This document shows positions 41,073 to 48,360 of a stretch of DNA of 48,360 nucleotides, piece after piece. The notes beneath the pieces were generated by a model. It was not told the origin of the DNA, made no database searches, and worked only from the letters and a program-made list of their open reading frames with translations. This DNA is from a virus: positions 1 through 48,360 of IMG/VR virus record IMGVR_UViG_3300013004_000063; one strand, 5' to 3'. The translations under genes were made by a program, and so were the position numbers. How positions within the stretch are numbered: position 1 is the stretch's first letter; each line of letters opens with the position of its first letter.

Positions 41073-41486
41073 ATGTCAACAGAACATCGGCGCGCCCCAA
41101 AACGCGATGTAGTGGACATATCAAGAGTTGGCTCATGGGGCAACGTGCTGTACCAGCATAAGCTTTCGTGTGGACACATAGAGTCCAGAGCAAGAGCCGC
41201 AACTACGAAAACTCTCGCCTGCGCATGGTGCCTTCGTGCTGAAAAAATAAACGTAGAAATGAAATCTCTTTCTGCTCCAGAAGTAGGACTTGTTCCAAAA
41301 GAAGAACAGTCCGTAACGGAGTTTGATAGCTACGTAGGAAAATTGCGTGCTGGCATTTCTAATAAGTTTTCAATACCAATTGACGCAATAGACATAAACA
41401 CTATTGACGTCAACGGATATTTGGTAATAAAAAATGGCGTAGTATTTCTTTCTGCCTCAGACGTTGATAGGCTCGGCAAATCATAA
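41073..41486 (+). CDS. Hypothetical protein with Cys/His zinc motif (137 aa)
   Basis: The ATG at 41073 lies four bases after the previous stop. An earlier TTG would overlap the upstream gene. The N-terminal third holds L-S-C-G-H-I-E-S-R-A-R...A-C-A-W-C, a C-x-H...C-x2-C motif common in small actinophage proteins. The C-terminal part has I-D-A-I-D-I-N-T-I-D-V-N-G-Y-L-V-I-K-N-G-V-V, a regular beta-hairpin-like stretch. Function is unknown; a small zinc-binding regulatory protein is likely given its place before whiB. Confidence 0.65.
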   Translation: MSTEHRRAPKRDVVDISRVGSWGNVLYQHKLSCGHIESRARAATTKTLACAWCLRAEKINVEMKSLSAPEVGLVPKEEQSVTEFDSYVGKLRAGISNKFSIPIDAIDINTIDVNGYLVIKNGVVFLSASDVDRLGKS

Positions 41487-41507
41487 CGTAGAGGATTGGG
41501 AGAGAGA

Positions 41508-41864
41508 GTGGAAATTTACGATTCTGTGCCGAGAGATGGTTCCTGCGCAAACCATTCTGTCAACCTATGGTTTACGCCTACAGGGAAGAGCCAAGTATCC
41601 AGGAAAGAAAGAAAATTAAGAGCAGACAATGAGTCTGAAGCTAAGAGCATTTGTCTTTCCTGCCATATAAAAACGCATTGCTTGGAATACTCTTTAAGGC
41701 ATGAGCCATTTGGAACGTGGGGCGGCTTGAATGAAATTGAAAGAGCAGAACTAAGGCAGCAGAGAAAAATAAATCTTTCAAGAGATGGAAGGCTTACCGT
41801 TCCTGGTGTTGGGACAATGAACGCTGGCACAGGGTATGTAACTTCAAGAAAAAAGCACAGTTAG
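41508..41864 (+). CDS. WhiB-family iron-sulfur transcriptional regulator
   Basis: I chose the GTG at 41508 with GGAG six bases upstream, giving 118 residues. The four conserved cysteines are C13, C49, C52 and C58 (C-x35-C-x2-C-x5-C), followed by the signature turn G-T-W-G-G-L and a basic tail R-Q-Q-R-K. WhiB proteins carry a 4Fe-4S cluster, bind the primary sigma factor and are confined to actinobacteria and their phages, so this gene is the best host indicator in the window. Phage WhiB proteins are known to interfere with host WhiB-controlled genes such as those for division. Confidence 0.93.
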   Translation: MEIYDSVPRDGSCANHSVNLWFTPTGKSQVSRKERKLRADNESEAKSICLSCHIKTHCLEYSLRHEPFGTWGGLNEIERAELRQQRKINLSRDGRLTVPGVGTMNAGTGYVTSRKKHS

Positions 41865-41873
41865 CGAGAAAGC

Positions 41874-43631
41874 ATGAAAAGCTCTTCCCCGATAACTCAA
41901 AAGGTATTAGAAAAATTAGATGTAGTTAGAGAGACTTCGGCTGGATGGCAGGCTAGGTGCCCATGTAGAGATGACGACTCAAACCCATCACTATCAGTCG
42001 CTGAGGGTGTAAGTGGAAATGTCGTCATGTTTTGCCACAGGGGAGCTAGTGCATGCTCATTTGAAGAAATATGCAAAAGCATTGGAATGAGCATGCCTGA
42101 ACTTATGGGGGAAAAAATCGAAGAGCAAAAACCTAAGCAAAATCAACTGAAATTTGTTAAATCATATGATTACGTTGATGAAGATGGAAAACTTCTCTTT
42201 CAAAAGGTTAGATACATAGATGAGTACGGAAAGAAAACATTTCGTCAGAGAAAACCTCTAGCTGGCGGTCAGTGGGCTTACTCGCTTGGAGACATTCCAA
42301 AGATTCTTTATAACTTGCCAGCAGTGTTGGAGGCCAAGAAAAATGGCTACTCAATATGGTTGGTTGAAGGCGAAAAGGATGCTGACACATTAATCAGTCA
42401 AGGTATAGTAGCCACAACAATGCCCGGTGGGGCAGGAAAATGGCTGGACATACATACCGAGGCACTAAGAGGTGCCCATGTGGAAATTATCGCAGATAAT
42501 GACGAACCAGGCAGGGACCACGCGCGACTGGTATACGGCCATCTTTTGAAAGCTGGATGCGAAGCAAGCATATGGGTTTCTCCGGTGGCAAAAGACATAA
42601 CTGAGCACATTTCACATGACGGGCAAGATATTTACACGCTTGAATTTCTTGACCCAAATGAAGCTGAAGCAAGTTATAAATTTGAAAATACAGAAATAGA
42701 TGAAACAGAGCCAGAAGAACTAATAACAAAAGAAGAAGAAGCTTTAGAAAAAGTTCTTTTAATGCTTCAGCGTGATGACATGAGCATCAAGCAGAAGATA
42801 TTGAGGGTTGGCTCATTGCTTGATTCCGTATCTAGCGAGAAACCACTTGATGTTGGCAGATTGGTCTCGTGGACCGATTTCATAGAAGAATCTGAAGACG
42901 ATACTTACGACTGGTTAATTCCCAATCTTCTAGAAAGAGGCGAAAGAGTAATCGTCGTTGCGGCAGAAGGTGTTGGAAAAACAATGCTCGCTCGCCAGGT
43001 TGCTCTTCTTTCAGCCTGCGGAATTCATCCATTTACCTACCAGGAGATGAAGCCTCTAAAAACACTTACCGTTGACCTTGAAAACCCAGAACGAATTATT
43101 CGACGGGCATCAAGGAAGATAATACTGCAGGCCATGCATAGAAGTAAGATTAAAAAACCTCTATCGGAGCTGTATACAAAACCTGCTGGTCTAGATTTAC
43201 TGAAAAGCAGCGACAGGGCTCTACTGGAAGAACAGATAGAAAAAACACAACCAGAATTGCTCGTCATGGGACCTCTTTACAAGTCATTCGTTGACCCAGG
43301 TGGCAGAACATCTGAAGCAATCGCAGTTGAGGTTGCTAAGTACCTTGACTCAATAAGGGCAATATATGGGTGTGCGTTATGGCTTGAGCACCATGCTCCA
43401 CTTGGGACCACGATGACAACCAGGGACCTTAGGCCATTTGGTTCCGCCGTGTGGTCAAGATGGCCGGAATTTGGTCTGTCAATAACGCCAGACATGGTTT
43501 CCGGGATGCCATACGTCTATGACCTGAAGCACTTCCGTGGGGCACGTGACGAGAGAGAGTGGCCAACGAAGATAACTAGAGGCAAAATATTTCCGTTTGA
43601 GGTTTTGGAGTATTCAAAAATCACACTGTAA
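41874..43631 (+). CDS. DNA primase-helicase (zinc finger, Toprim, RecA-like)
   Basis: A 585-residue replication protein. A zinc-binding module uses C29, C31, C54/H55 and C61. The Toprim domain has V-E-G-E-K-D-A-D (E165) and A-D-N-D-E-P-G-R (D208, D210). After a ~90-residue acidic linker comes a RecA/RepA-like ATPase with V-V-A-A-E-G-V-G-K-T-M-L-A-R (Walker A, ~361-372), L-L-V-M-G-P-L-Y (Walker B-like) and L-E-H-H-A-P motifs. Similar two-part proteins prime and unwind phage replication forks. It starts nine bases after whiB, in one operon. The RepA-like AAA_25 type of ATPase may load rather than translocate. Confidence 0.92.
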   Translation: MKSSSPITQKVLEKLDVVRETSAGWQARCPCRDDDSNPSLSVAEGVSGNVVMFCHRGASACSFEEICKSIGMSMPELMGEKIEEQKPKQNQLKFVKSYDYVDEDGKLLFQKVRYIDEYGKKTFRQRKPLAGGQWAYSLGDIPKILYNLPAVLEAKKNGYSIWLVEGEKDADTLISQGIVATTMPGGAGKWLDIHTEALRGAHVEIIADNDEPGRDHARLVYGHLLKAGCEASIWVSPVAKDITEHISHDGQDIYTLEFLDPNEAEASYKFENTEIDETEPEELITKEEEALEKVLLMLQRDDMSIKQKILRVGSLLDSVSSEKPLDVGRLVSWTDFIEESEDDTYDWLIPNLLERGERVIVVAAEGVGKTMLARQVALLSACGIHPFTYQEMKPLKTLTVDLENPERIIRRASRKIILQAMHRSKIKKPLSELYTKPAGLDLLKSSDRALLEEQIEKTQPELLVMGPLYKSFVDPGGRTSEAIAVEVAKYLDSIRAIYGCALWLEHHAPLGTTMTTRDLRPFGSAVWSRWPEFGLSITPDMVSGMPYVYDLKHFRGARDEREWPTKITRGKIFPFEVLEYSKITL

Positions 43632-43661
43632 TAGAGTGCTATTGTTGTCAAAGGTGAGCAT

Positions 43662-44288
43662 ATGGCTGATGACAAATCAAACAAAATAGTAACTAAAGAG
43701 TTTATCCAGGAACGCGATATGCGTATCTTTAAAATGCGCCAGGCCGGTACTTCGACCCAGGAAATTGCAAGAAGATTCGGGATATCAACATCTGCTGCGT
43801 CTAAAGCCGTGCAAAGAACACTGGAAAAAATGAATAGGGAAGTCCTGATGGCTTACCCTGAAGTTTTGAGAATGGAACTTGAAAGGCTAGATAGCTTGCA
43901 GCAAGCAATTTGGCCCATGACGCAGCACCGCAAAATGACAATGGACGACGGCAATGAAGTAGCGGTTGAACCTGACCTGAAGGCAATTCAGCAAGTACTT
44001 TCCATAATGGACAGAAGAACGAAGTTGCTAGGAATGGACCAGGTCAATGTGAGTGTTCAGATGGATGTCCAGTCAAAGAACAACGAAGTCATAAAAGCAA
44101 CCCTTGCAGGCTCAACCAACGTCGCCGCAGAAGTCGATGCATTCAATCCAGAGACCGAAGCTAGGCAACTTCTGGAACTCATGGGGATATCTGGTGTTCT
44201 TCCTCCAGAATCTGTAAAACAGATGCTTGCCGACCACGAAATAGTGGATGCAGAGATAATTGATTACGGAGACAATAATGAGCAGTGA
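43662..44288 (+). CDS. Probable terminase small subunit (HTH protein)
   Basis: A 208-residue protein with an N-terminal helix-turn-helix (M-R-Q-A-G-T-S-T-Q-E-I-A-R-R-F-G-I-S-T-S-A-A-S-K-A, ~residues 22-46). A long helical region follows (E-L-E-R-L-D-S-L-Q-Q-A-I-W-P and I-M-D-R-R-T-K-L-L-G-M-D). The order HTH, coiled helix pair, then E-L-M-G-I-S-G near the C-terminus matches many actinophage small terminases, which recognise the packaging site. A transcriptional regulator is the alternative. It is unlinked to terL, about 41 kb away in this window. It overlaps the next gene by 11 bases. Confidence 0.6.
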   Translation: MADDKSNKIVTKEFIQERDMRIFKMRQAGTSTQEIARRFGISTSAASKAVQRTLEKMNREVLMAYPEVLRMELERLDSLQQAIWPMTQHRKMTMDDGNEVAVEPDLKAIQQVLSIMDRRTKLLGMDQVNVSVQMDVQSKNNEVIKATLAGSTNVAAEVDAFNPETEARQLLELMGISGVLPPESVKQMLADHEIVDAEIIDYGDNNEQ

Positions 44289-44589
44289 CAACAACCTTCA
44301 CGCCGCAATGGAACGAGCCATGCAGTCCGGTGATATGGGCATCAGACCAATGGCCAAAGAAGACGACGGCCCCATAGGGAAGCAGGTCCTAATAAGGACG
44401 ACGGACTCAGATAGGGCGCTATGGAAAGAGGCTGCATTGGCAGAAGGCGTGACTCTTTCGTCTTGGATAAGGACAAATTTAAACAACGCTGCCAAAACCC
44501 TCCTAGAGTGCGAACACCCTGCAAATATGACCAGATTCTACCCATGGGCCACTATTTGTACGAAGTGTGGCAAGAGACTCGTTAGTTAA
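44278..44589 (+). CDS. RHH-like DNA-binding protein with zinc knuckle (103 aa)
   Basis: The ATG at 44278 follows GGAG by six bases and overlaps the upstream stop. Residues ~35-70 (Q-V-L-I-R-T-T-D-S-D...W-K-E-A-A-L-A-E-G-V-T-L-S-S-W-I-R) look like a ribbon-helix-helix of the MobC/Arc type: one strand then two helices. The end has E-C-E-H-P...T-I-C-T-K-C-G-K-R, a C-x-H...C-x2-C knuckle. It is probably a small DNA-binding regulator or packaging accessory. Confidence 0.65.
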   Translation: MSSDNNLHAAMERAMQSGDMGIRPMAKEDDGPIGKQVLIRTTDSDRALWKEAALAEGVTLSSWIRTNLNNAAKTLLECEHPANMTRFYPWATICTKCGKRLVS

Positions 44590-44605
44590 GAACTACAATA
44601 TATAC

Positions 44606-47600
44606 ATGCGCGAAGAGGATATATTTTATGTTGAACAATCCTCGCGTGCAGTCCGTCGCGACCTCAAAATCAAGGCTGCATCCAGAAAGCTTGGGGCAAA
44701 TTTAGGTTCTGTTTCAGGGAAAGCCCCCAAGAAAATGGTTCCATTTGACCCAAATGCAGAAGATGGTGACGGGGACCTAAAGGTTCAGGATGGCTCGGTG
44801 TGGGAAAGACCAGCGAAACCTTCTGTTCCGGGCGCACAAAATACTACCGGCACTACCGACGCCGATATTCAAGAGACTAGCAATTCCCCAAAAGAAGTCG
44901 GACAGGCACTTAATTCAGCTGCCATCGAAAGAGAAAAAGAATACAGAGGGCAACATGGAGCCCCCGATAGAGATAGCGGAGCCCCCCTTCACGACATGAT
45001 GTATCAGGGTGGTATCTACCCGGAGGATGTCTACTCATCTGATGCGGTGAGATTTTATGGCGTTGGCGATGACAGGCTAGACGCAATCGCTGCCGGCCTC
45101 ATTAATAGCTACAGAGGTAGACCTAATGCGGTTGTCAGCATATATAGAGCTGTTCCAAACTCCAGAGCAAAAAGAATTGCAAATTTAGAAAAAGAAGCCG
45201 CCTACGTGATGAGGTATGGCAAGCCTCCAAGGTCAGCAAACACCAATTTGAGCACTTCTGATTTCTATCAAAAAGTTCTTGATGAACTTGAAGAACTTAG
45301 AAACCTACCAGAAGAAGAAAGAATTAAAATAAATCCAGGAGACTGGGTGAGTCCGATAAGGCAATACGTTATCGACCACGGCAATAGTCATCTAGGTGGA
45401 CGTGGTAAATATCAAATAGTTTCTAAACGAGTAAAAGCAAAAGATGTCTATACCGCTGGAGATTCATGGCTCGAATGGGGGTACGACCCTGATGACTCAA
45501 AATCTGGTGGATTATCCTCGGGTGCTTCATTAGTAGAAAACGCAATCAATGATGATGCTGATGATGAAAGACTTCAATTAGCCGAAGCAATAGACAATGC
45601 ACTTGAGCAACAGGTGGGATTGTTTATGCCCGGCTTGCTGTTGTTTGAGCCAGATAGCGATTCCTTCCAGTCATTGCGTGAAATTATCTCCGTTAAAGCA
45701 CCCACAAGCACTGGTGCTCTTTCTGAAGCTGTAAAAAAATACAACGAGAGATATGGGACAAATCACGACCTAGCTAGCATGCTTTCTGAATTGATAGACA
45801 ATCCGTCAGTTATGAATGCTACAGAAGGTCAAAAAGAAGCATTAATTAAAAAATTCTTTCCTTCTAGAAAAACTAGAGAAGACCTTTCCTTAAAAGAGCA
45901 TCAAAGTACTGACTACAGGTATGGGGATAAAAATAAACTAGGAGGAGAAGTAAGAGCTACTTCTCCAGACTGGTTAAGGGGGATGACTCCAGAGCAGATA
46001 GCAAATGTTGTTATTCCAGAAGACGAAGAAGCGCTTCATCAAATGCTGGCAGATGAAGCTGGATATCTTGTAGATGGAGAAATAATTGATTCTGACGGCA
46101 AAGAAATGACTGGCCGTGAATTTGCTAATCAACAAGTTGTTAATTCAATTCCGTTGGACGAATCGTCGAAGAATAGAGAAATTCTTAGAGAAGGAATAAA
46201 AAATGCATTAATAAAATCTCCAGCTTTTCTTCAAGCTGTACAAAAATTTGGATTCCCACCAATTTACGTAAGTGATTCAGGAAAAATAAATATCCCGGGC
46301 CGAAATACAGACCGTTGGATTGGTGCATTCAACCCGAGTGTTCCTCACATTGCTATAACAACTTTTGGGATTGATGAAGTCATTACCCGTGGTGGGAAGT
46401 CAATTTCCGGACCAGTCGAAGAGTTGGGAATTGGCGACTTCTTCAATAATTCTTACGATTTAACCCAATTACACCTCGAGTCTCAGATAATGCATGAGTG
46501 GGGACATTATTTACTGTTTTTATTTGATGTACTAGATACTGAGTTCGCTACTCCTAGAAGAAAAAAGATAAGAAGCGTTGTAGGCGATGAGGCAACGAAG
46601 CAAAACATGGAAATTGCAAAAAAATATTCCGCAGCGAACCCAGAGGCACAAAATATTTTAGACCAGTGGGACCCTCCAGATGAATTTTATGAAGGAGACG
46701 GAATAGACGAAGTTTCAAAAGAATGGATGGACTCTCAGTCATTTCCATTCGCGATATCTCGTTATTCACATTCCTTAATAAGTGAACTGGGTGCAGAAGG
46801 TGTTGCTTTTGCTCTTCACCCAAATAAGGAAATAAGAACAGATGGAATCAATCAAACGCTAAGAAACGACATAGAGGCTCTACTCGGTTTCTCAATCGAG
46901 GAAGCTTTCAATAAAACAGACGAAACTCCAATAGGAGCAGGAAGAGCAAGAAGAAGGGCAGCTAATTCTGAGCAGAGATTAGAAATGGCTAAGCCTGATG
47001 AACGGCAGCCGATGTTTGCTCCTGAATTACTGGAAGAACTGACGAGACAGCAAGGCGCTGCAGATAAACCATCTCTTTCATCTGGCGGCAAAGCCCCTAG
47101 GTACCCACGCGAACCAACGCTTGGCGCATTCCTTGGGGCAGCAGAAGAGCGATTTGCTAGTGCTAGGTCTTGGGATGAGTTTAGGAAAATATACAACGAT
47201 ACGGAAATGGTTTTTCTTGACTACGAAACAACTGGCTTGAATTTTGACGAATATGGTCAGGCGACTAGCAATGGAAACCCAACACAAATAGGTCTTGTTA
47301 GAATAAAGAACGGGCAGGAGATAGGGCGACTTAATCTCTTCATGAACCCAGAAGAACCTCTTGGTGATTGGTCTGCAAAATATCTGAAGGATGCGAGCGG
47401 TAACCCACTAACAAACGAATGGCTTGCCACTCAGATGTCAATGGAGGAAGCCCACAAGCAGGTCGCCGAGTTTATTGGACCAGATGCAATTATTGGTGTG
47501 CAAAATGCAACATTCGATAAGAACGTTTTGGAAGACACACTTGCAAAGCATGGAATAGATTGGCGCCCCTCTGGATATCTAGACACAAGAGACATAAGCG

Positions 47601-48360
47601 CAATGACGCTTCCCGTATGGAGCGAAGAGAACCCAGACGGACCATACACAATCGATAAAGATGGAAACAAAAAACCATCAAGCAGTCTTGCCGCTATAAC
47701 TGAGTATCTTGATGTTCCACTAGGCGAAGGGCACCACAATGCTGATGCTGACGCTCTCGCCACAAGTCAGGTAATGCAAAAGATTATAGATAGAGCTATA
47801 GAAAATGATTGGTCAGTGGATGCTCTAAGTAAAGAAAAACGAGATGAGAAACTTAGATTAGAAAGAGAAAAATTCGAGTCAGATGTAGTGCGTTTTGAAA
47901 AAGAAAAAAGCGATTTCTTAAGAGGTGGCTTATCTTCTGGAGCATCTCCATCTAGTGGAGTAAATTGGGATAGCCTTTTTGGTGATGGTTCACTTGACGG
48001 TACTGGACTACCAGATTTACGTGAAGAACTAGAAGACTATCTGTCGCAAGACGCTAAGGAATCTCGTGAAGACTGGGTCGGAGGAGTTAGCTTCTATAAG
48101 ACAGTGTGGCCATCTAAATACTTGGATGAAATAACAGACCCCGATGACGACCAGCATTACCAAGTTCTTCAAACTAGATTAAGAGAAGCTGGATTCCCTG
48201 ACATTGTTACAATAAGAAGAAGAGGAACACCAGACCCAAGAGGGGAAATAAGAAACGGTTCCGCATTTGAAAATTGGTCAGGCGGAGACCCAGATGCAAC
48301 ACACTACGGCCAAGATACAAAATTATTTGTCAGCCAAGTTCCAATACAAAACATAATAGG
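44606..48360 (+). CDS. Giant polyprotein C (partial): ART-like, metallopeptidase and DEDDh exonuclease segments with GLSSG sites
   Basis: Open from an ATG at 44606 to the window edge, at least 1251 residues. Near residue 45-70 it has a calcium-loop-like header (P-N-A-E-D-G-D-G-D...Q-D-G-S-V-W-E-R-P) homologous to one in polyprotein A. An ADP-ribosyltransferase-like domain follows (I-Y-R-A-V-P with R181; P-G-D-W-V-S-P; E-W-G-Y-D-P). After GLSSG at 302 comes a metallopeptidase (F-G-F-P-P-I-Y-V-S; H630-E-W-G-H634). After SLSSG at 823 comes a DEDDh exonuclease (D872/E874, D971, H1044/D1049) and a coiled coil. After GLSSG at 1108 a further domain runs off the edge (T-H-Y-G-Q-D-T-K-L-F-V, also ART-like). 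Start lacks a strong ribosome binding site. Likely cargo of the same system. Confidence 0.88.
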   Translation, partial: MREEDIFYVEQSSRAVRRDLKIKAASRKLGANLGSVSGKAPKKMVPFDPNAEDGDGDLKVQDGSVWERPAKPSVPGAQNTTGTTDADIQETSNSPKEVGQALNSAAIEREKEYRGQHGAPDRDSGAPLHDMMYQGGIYPEDVYSSDAVRFYGVGDDRLDAIAAGLINSYRGRPNAVVSIYRAVPNSRAKRIANLEKEAAYVMRYGKPPRSANTNLSTSDFYQKVLDELEELRNLPEEERIKINPGDWVSPIRQYVIDHGNSHLGGRGKYQIVSKRVKAKDVYTAGDSWLEWGYDPDDSKSGGLSSGASLVENAINDDADDERLQLAEAIDNALEQQVGLFMPGLLLFEPDSDSFQSLREIISVKAPTSTGALSEAVKKYNERYGTNHDLASMLSELIDNPSVMNATEGQKEALIKKFFPSRKTREDLSLKEHQSTDYRYGDKNKLGGEVRATSPDWLRGMTPEQIANVVIPEDEEALHQMLADEAGYLVDGEIIDSDGKEMTGREFANQQVVNSIPLDESSKNREILREGIKNALIKSPAFLQAVQKFGFPPIYVSDSGKINIPGRNTDRWIGAFNPSVPHIAITTFGIDEVITRGGKSISGPVEELGIGDFFNNSYDLTQLHLESQIMHEWGHYLLFLFDVLDTEFATPRRKKIRSVVGDEATKQNMEIAKKYSAANPEAQNILDQWDPPDEFYEGDGIDEVSKEWMDSQSFPFAISRYSHSLISELGAEGVAFALHPNKEIRTDGINQTLRNDIEALLGFSIEEAFNKTDETPIGAGRARRRAANSEQRLEMAKPDERQPMFAPELLEELTRQQGAADKPSLSSGGKAPRYPREPTLGAFLGAAEERFASARSWDEFRKIYNDTEMVFLDYETTGLNFDEYGQATSNGNPTQIGLVRIKNGQEIGRLNLFMNPEEPLGDWSAKYLKDASGNPLTNEWLATQMSMEEAHKQVAEFIGPDAIIGVQNATFDKNVLEDTLAKHGIDWRPSGYLDTRDISAMTLPVWSEENPDGPYTIDKDGNKKPSSSLAAITEYLDVPLGEGHHNADADALATSQVMQKIIDRAIENDWSVDALSKEKRDEKLRLEREKFESDVVRFEKEKSDFLRGGLSSGASPSSGVNWDSLFGDGSLDGTGLPDLREELEDYLSQDAKESREDWVGGVSFYKTVWPSKYLDEITDPDDDQHYQVLQTRLREAGFPDIVTIRRRGTPDPRGEIRNGSAFENWSGGDPDATHYGQDTKLFVSQVPIQNII

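Noticed and set aside
40672-41202. A 176-residue hydrophobic minus-strand frame resembling a membrane protein
   Set aside because: It is antisense to the Lys/Ala-rich gene; Phe/Leu runs are the complement of AAA/AAG repeats. The plus-strand gene has better start and operon context.
43662-44288. Reading the HTH protein as a sigma factor
   Set aside because: It has only one HTH and no region 2; the long helical part fits a small terminase or regulator better.
1-48360. Integrase, attachment sites and lysogeny repressor
   Set aside because: I searched for tyrosine or serine recombinase motifs and a repressor-like gene near the tRNAs and found none; the tRNAs are phage-operon genes, not evident attachment sites.

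Overview
The window is a head-gene-rich section of a large double-stranded DNA tailed phage (Caudoviricetes, HK97-fold capsid). A WhiB-family regulator, a B12-dependent ribonucleotide reductase and moderate-to-low GC with AGA-rich genes suggest an actinobacterial host, possibly an aquatic low-GC lineage (inference). Both ends are cut inside genes: a PD-(D/E)XK nuclease on the left (minus strand) and a giant multidomain protein on the right (plus strand). No tail, lysis or integration genes are visible, so the genome must be considerably larger.

Layout. 1-2605 (minus): start of a RecB/Cas4-like nuclease, a Rad52-type annealing protein, a hypothetical protein and the large terminase. 2655-31048 (plus): head module with portal, a 2910-residue protein that begins with a prohead protease, an acidic PepSY/DUF6582-like protein, a 2662-residue protein, seven smaller proteins, the major capsid protein and a small probable decoration protein, with two clear terminators. 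31101-33757 (plus): a DUF6321-like protein, a TauD-like dioxygenase, a staphylococcal-nuclease homologue and small genes. 33717-40651 (minus): a small Cys-rich protein, cytochrome P450, sulfotransferase, two paralogous 2-oxoglutarate-type oxygenases, NrdJ and three tRNAs (Arg-UCU, Thr-UGU, Arg-CCU). 40730-44589 (plus): a Lys/Ala-rich histone-like protein, a zinc-type protein, WhiB, Toprim primase-helicase, a probable small terminase and an RHH/zinc protein. 44606 to the end (plus): a third giant protein.

The most striking signal is the pentapeptide GLSSG. It occurs 15 times exactly, plus two near variants (GLASG, SLSSG), and only in the three giant proteins. It falls between recognisable domains and is written with many different synonymous codons. 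The first giant protein carries the HK97-type prohead protease at its N-terminus. My interpretation is that these are virion cargo polyproteins cut at GLSSG by the capsid maturation protease, giving packaged proteins that could be ejected with the DNA: an SF1 helicase, two or three zinc metallopeptidases, an ADP-ribosyltransferase-like domain, a DEDDh exonuclease and several unknown domains. Cleavage is an inference. The motif, its spacing and its restriction to these proteins are seen directly.

A second theme is an oxidation/sulfation island (TauD, P450, sulfotransferase, two oxygenases), which is unusual for a phage and may modify a host or virion molecule. The tRNA genes read AGA, AGG and ACA. 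The giant proteins use AGA/AGG heavily, whereas the capsid gene uses almost only CGT/CGC for arginine.
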